Source: Marine group II euryarchaeote REDSEA-S43_B8 (lineage in GTDB: Archaea; Thermoplasmatota; Poseidoniia; Poseidoniales; Thalassarchaeaceae). Taken from it: a DNA stretch of 7,656 nucleotides. Positions within the stretch are counted from its first letter, which is position 1. Every line of letters starts with the position of its first letter. Where the stretch lies: the NCBI GenBank assembly GCA_001629235.1, contig LUSA01000089.1, positions 1 to 7,656 on the forward strand, written 5' to 3'. Shown piece after piece: positions 6,579-7,656 of the stretch. A program made the position numbers and the translations under genes. Below the pieces are notes generated by a model that worked only from the letters and a program-made list of their open reading frames with translations, made no database searches and was not told the origin of the DNA.

Positions 6579-6812
6579 ATGTCAACCGGATACGTACTCC
6601 TAGATGTAGAGCCAGGAACGGAGTATTCGGTGTTCGAAGAAGCCTCATCACTGGCCTTCGTTTCTGATGCCCAAGTTCTATTCGGAGACCATGACATGAT
6701 ATTGAAAATAGAAGCAGACAGTATGGGAGAAATTGCAAAACTAGTTGTCGACTCAGTACGTTCGATTGAGGGAGTAACTAACACGAAAACCCTGGCTTGT
6801 GCAGAATTGTAG
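6579..6812 (+). CDS. Stand-alone RAM (Lrp/AsnC effector-binding) domain protein
   Basis: This 77-residue protein has the beta-alpha-beta-beta-alpha-beta pattern of the C-terminal ligand-binding and oligomerisation domain of Lrp/AsnC regulators. It reads GYVLLDVEPG (first strand), an EEASSLAFVSDAQVLFG helix and strand, then GDHDMILKIEADSMGEIAKL, where the G-x-x-D-hydrophobic strand is typical. The closing motif is SIEGVTNTKTLACAEL, with the family's GV-x-x-T-x-T. There is no helix-turn-helix domain, so it is not a complete transcription factor. Stand-alone RAM proteins of known type bind amino acids and can co-assemble with full Lrp proteins. ATG 6579 is chosen because it lies 28 bases from the TATA centre; ATG 6573 would add Met-Gly. 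It diverges from the macro-domain gene. The ligand is unknown. Confidence 0.85.
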   Translation: MSTGYVLLDVEPGTEYSVFEEASSLAFVSDAQVLFGDHDMILKIEADSMGEIAKLVVDSVRSIEGVTNTKTLACAEL

Positions 6813-6872
6813 CATTCGCATTTACTAGAAATTAGTCCACTTTGCCTCAGTATGCCGATATTCCGGCTCAAG

Positions 6873-6880
6873 TTTATTAT
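6873..6880 (+). promoter_or_regulatory. TATA box of the MC1 gene
   Basis: TTTATTAT is a good archaeal TATA match. The predicted transcription start is about 26 bases downstream of its centre (about 6902-6903). That gives a leader of some 14 bases that just includes the ribosome binding site. It implies that MC1 has its own promoter, separate from the RAM gene upstream. Confidence 0.55.
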
Positions 6881-6902
6881 CTATGTAGTACCACAGCGAG
6901 TT

Positions 6903-6907
6903 GGAGG
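6903..6907 (+). promoter_or_regulatory. Shine-Dalgarno site of the MC1 gene
   Basis: GGAGG lies 9 bases before the ATG at 6917 and is a strong match to the anti-Shine-Dalgarno. It selects that ATG over the longer open frame that begins at 6842. It contrasts with the leaderless-looking neighbours and suits a highly expressed chromatin protein. Confidence 0.7.
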
Positions 6908-6916
6908 AATCCAAGA

Positions 6917-7180
6917 ATGGCAGACAAGAAATATTTCGTGTTAATGCAGAACGGCAAGGACACTGCTCAAGTGTTCCACAGCAAGCAGCCCAGAGGAGCA
7001 GCTCTGAAGGCGGCTTCAAGAGGTGTCACCGACATCCACCTCAGGGAAAGAGGAACAAACAGAGTTCACGTGTTCTCTGGATCAAAGAGTAAGGTCCCTA
7101 AGGGAGCGAACGCACCAGACTGGCTACCTGACATGATAAACAAGGCCAATGTGAAGAAGTTGCGAATCGACCGCATGTGA
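6917..7180 (+). CDS. MC1-family non-histone chromosomal protein
   Basis: MC1 is a small basic monomeric protein that sharply bends DNA and packages chromosomes in Methanosarcina and haloarchaea. This 87-residue copy aligns over its full length. It has KYFVLMQNGKDTAQVF (5-20), the SKQPRGAALKAASRG helix (22-36), DIHLRERGTNRVHVF (39-53), and a C-terminal APDWLPDMI...KANVKKLRIDRM (66-87). Compared with the Methanosarcina protein as I remember it, about 6 residues are missing between the helix and the RERG strand. The tryptophan of the DNA-binding arm (W61 there) is replaced by serine (VFSGSKSK), and W-M-P has become W-L-P. The basic KQPR patch and the RERGT-x-x-VHVF strand are intact, so DNA binding is likely retained. 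The start is supported by TATA box, GGAGG and homology. It converges on the sdhB-like gene with a 93-base gap. Confidence 0.92.
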   Translation: MADKKYFVLMQNGKDTAQVFHSKQPRGAALKAASRGVTDIHLRERGTNRVHVFSGSKSKVPKGANAPDWLPDMINKANVKKLRIDRM

Positions 7181-7195
7181 GCATAGTCTGAACGA

Positions 7196-7213
7196 CTTTT
7201 ACATCTGGTTTTC
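7196..7213 (+). terminator. Possible oligo-T terminator after MC1
   Basis: Two short T-runs (CTTTTA at 7196-7201 and GGTTTTC around 7208-7213) lie 16-33 bases after the MC1 stop. Euryarchaeal terminators are often just T-tracts without hairpins. Both tracts are short, and no comparable tract follows the opposing gene's stop. Confidence 0.3.
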
Positions 7214-7273
7214 GTACACGAGCAGCGGTAGCTGTAGAGTTCTTGGGTTGAATTACTATCTGAGTTAGAACAC

Positions 7274-7656
7274 TCACTCTGAGCGGAATCTCTTGCGCGC
7301 CTTCTCCGTTCTTTCTGAGTCCATCTTCCTAGCCTCTTCGGCCCTGCTCCTTTCCTCTTCAAACGTACTCTTAGCCTTCTTCTTGTTTCCAGGATCAGAA
7401 CCTTTGGAGAAATCTTCTGTGAAGTAACTGAGTACTCCAGATGTGAGGTTCCTCGCAGTCTTGATTGGGTCAATAAGAGGATCGTAGTACTCGGTGACAA
7501 CCCTTTCTTTTAGTGGGATGATTGCATTGTCTGTAATCTGAATTCCTGCTGGACAAACTTCAGTACAGCAGCGGGTAATGTTGCAATACCCTATCCCGAA
7601 GTCATCTTTTATCTCTGGAATCCTGCTCTCGTTGTCTAGTGGGTGCATTTCTAGGC
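7274..7656 (-). CDS. sdhB: Succinate dehydrogenase/fumarate reductase iron-sulfur subunit (C-terminal part)
   Basis: The gene enters from the right edge on the reverse strand and stops with TGA at 7276-7274; about 126 codons are visible. The cluster motif GYCNITRCCTEVCPAGI carries C-x5-C-x3-CP, matching the [3Fe-4S] ligand set of SdhB/FrdB. It is preceded by the usual DDFG-like stretch and followed by the helix ITDNAIIPLKERVV that takes the place of the bacterial NPTRAI segment. This subunit passes electrons from the flavoprotein subunit to the membrane quinone or menaquinone site. The 2Fe-2S and 4Fe-4S domains lie outside the window. The ATG at 7648 is probably an internal methionine, because the frame stays open to the edge and the domain is incomplete from there. 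After the conserved part comes an unusually long tail of about 65 residues, ending in roughly 40 highly charged helical residues rich in Lys, Arg and Glu. Confidence 0.85.
   Translation of the reverse strand, partial: LEMHPLDNESRIPEIKDDFGIGYCNITRCCTEVCPAGIQITDNAIIPLKERVVTEYYDPLIDPIKTARNLTSGVLSYFTEDFSKGSDPGNKKKAKSTFEEERSRAEEARKMDSERTEKARKRFRSE

Noticed and set aside
6824..6836. Short inverted repeat ACTA-GAAAT-TAGT after the RAM gene
   Set aside because: A 4-bp arm is expected by chance, and there is no supporting context for an operator or terminator.
6377..6871. 164-codon reverse-strand open frame covering the RAM gene
   Set aside because: It would run antisense to the RAM domain and overlap the macro gene in another frame. 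The RAM and macro motifs show which strands code.
6842..6916. Longer start for the MC1 gene at 6842
   Set aside because: The added stretch contains the TATA box and the GGAGG site, and MC1 homology begins just after the ATG at 6917.
7066..7500. 144-codon reverse-strand open frame over the MC1 end and the sdhB-like tail
   Set aside because: It overlaps both genes in a different frame, and its low-complexity Arg/Ser composition is what a shadow of charged coding sequence gives.

Overview
The window looks like a piece of a planktonic euryarchaeal genome. Marine Group II (Poseidoniales) or a close Thermoplasmatota relative is my best guess. The evidence is an MC1-type chromosomal protein, a long archaeal FKBP prolyl isomerase, a stand-alone Lrp/AsnC effector domain, an archaeal Hjc-like nuclease, and short upstream regions with TATA-like boxes and several apparently leaderless starts. 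Base composition looks close to balanced GC/AT. The lineage is inferred from gene content; no rRNA or tRNA is visible.

Layout. Positions 1-3451 hold a forward run: the C-terminal part of an FAD-dependent oxidoreductase (geranylgeranyl reductase/FixC type), a cytochrome c heme lyase CcmF broken by one frameshift near 1298-1300, and an FKBP prolyl isomerase. Positions 3452-4963 hold a reverse-strand membrane-embedded site-2 protease (M50). Its stop codon directly abuts the FKBP stop. A 61-codon forward coiled-coil gene follows (5041-5226). Its stop overlaps the stop of a reverse-strand Hjc-like PD-(D/E)XK nuclease (5223-5798), which sits behind a macro-domain gene (5842-6528). A very short shared upstream region then leads to the stand-alone RAM-domain gene (6579-6812) and the MC1 gene (6917-7180), both forward. 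The window ends with the C-terminal part of a reverse-strand succinate dehydrogenase/fumarate reductase iron-sulfur subunit (7274-7656).

Functional themes. CcmF and SdhB belong to aerobic respiratory metabolism (c-type cytochrome maturation; electron transfer from succinate). FKBP and S2P belong to protein folding and membrane proteolysis. The macro-domain protein and the Hjc-like nuclease form a same-strand pair with a 43-base gap, suggesting a nucleic-acid or ADP-ribose processing unit. MC1 is a DNA-bending architectural protein. The genes do not form one obvious dedicated system.

Most worth a second look: the ccmF frameshift, the Hjc-like nuclease with an insertion inside its core and its macro-domain partner, the MC1 variant lacking the tryptophan I expect in its DNA-binding arm, the compact bidirectional start region near 6551, and the two convergent gene pairs with no spacer. 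No CRISPR array, insertion sequence, RNA gene or long repeat was seen, and no stretch above 300 bases lacks a gene.
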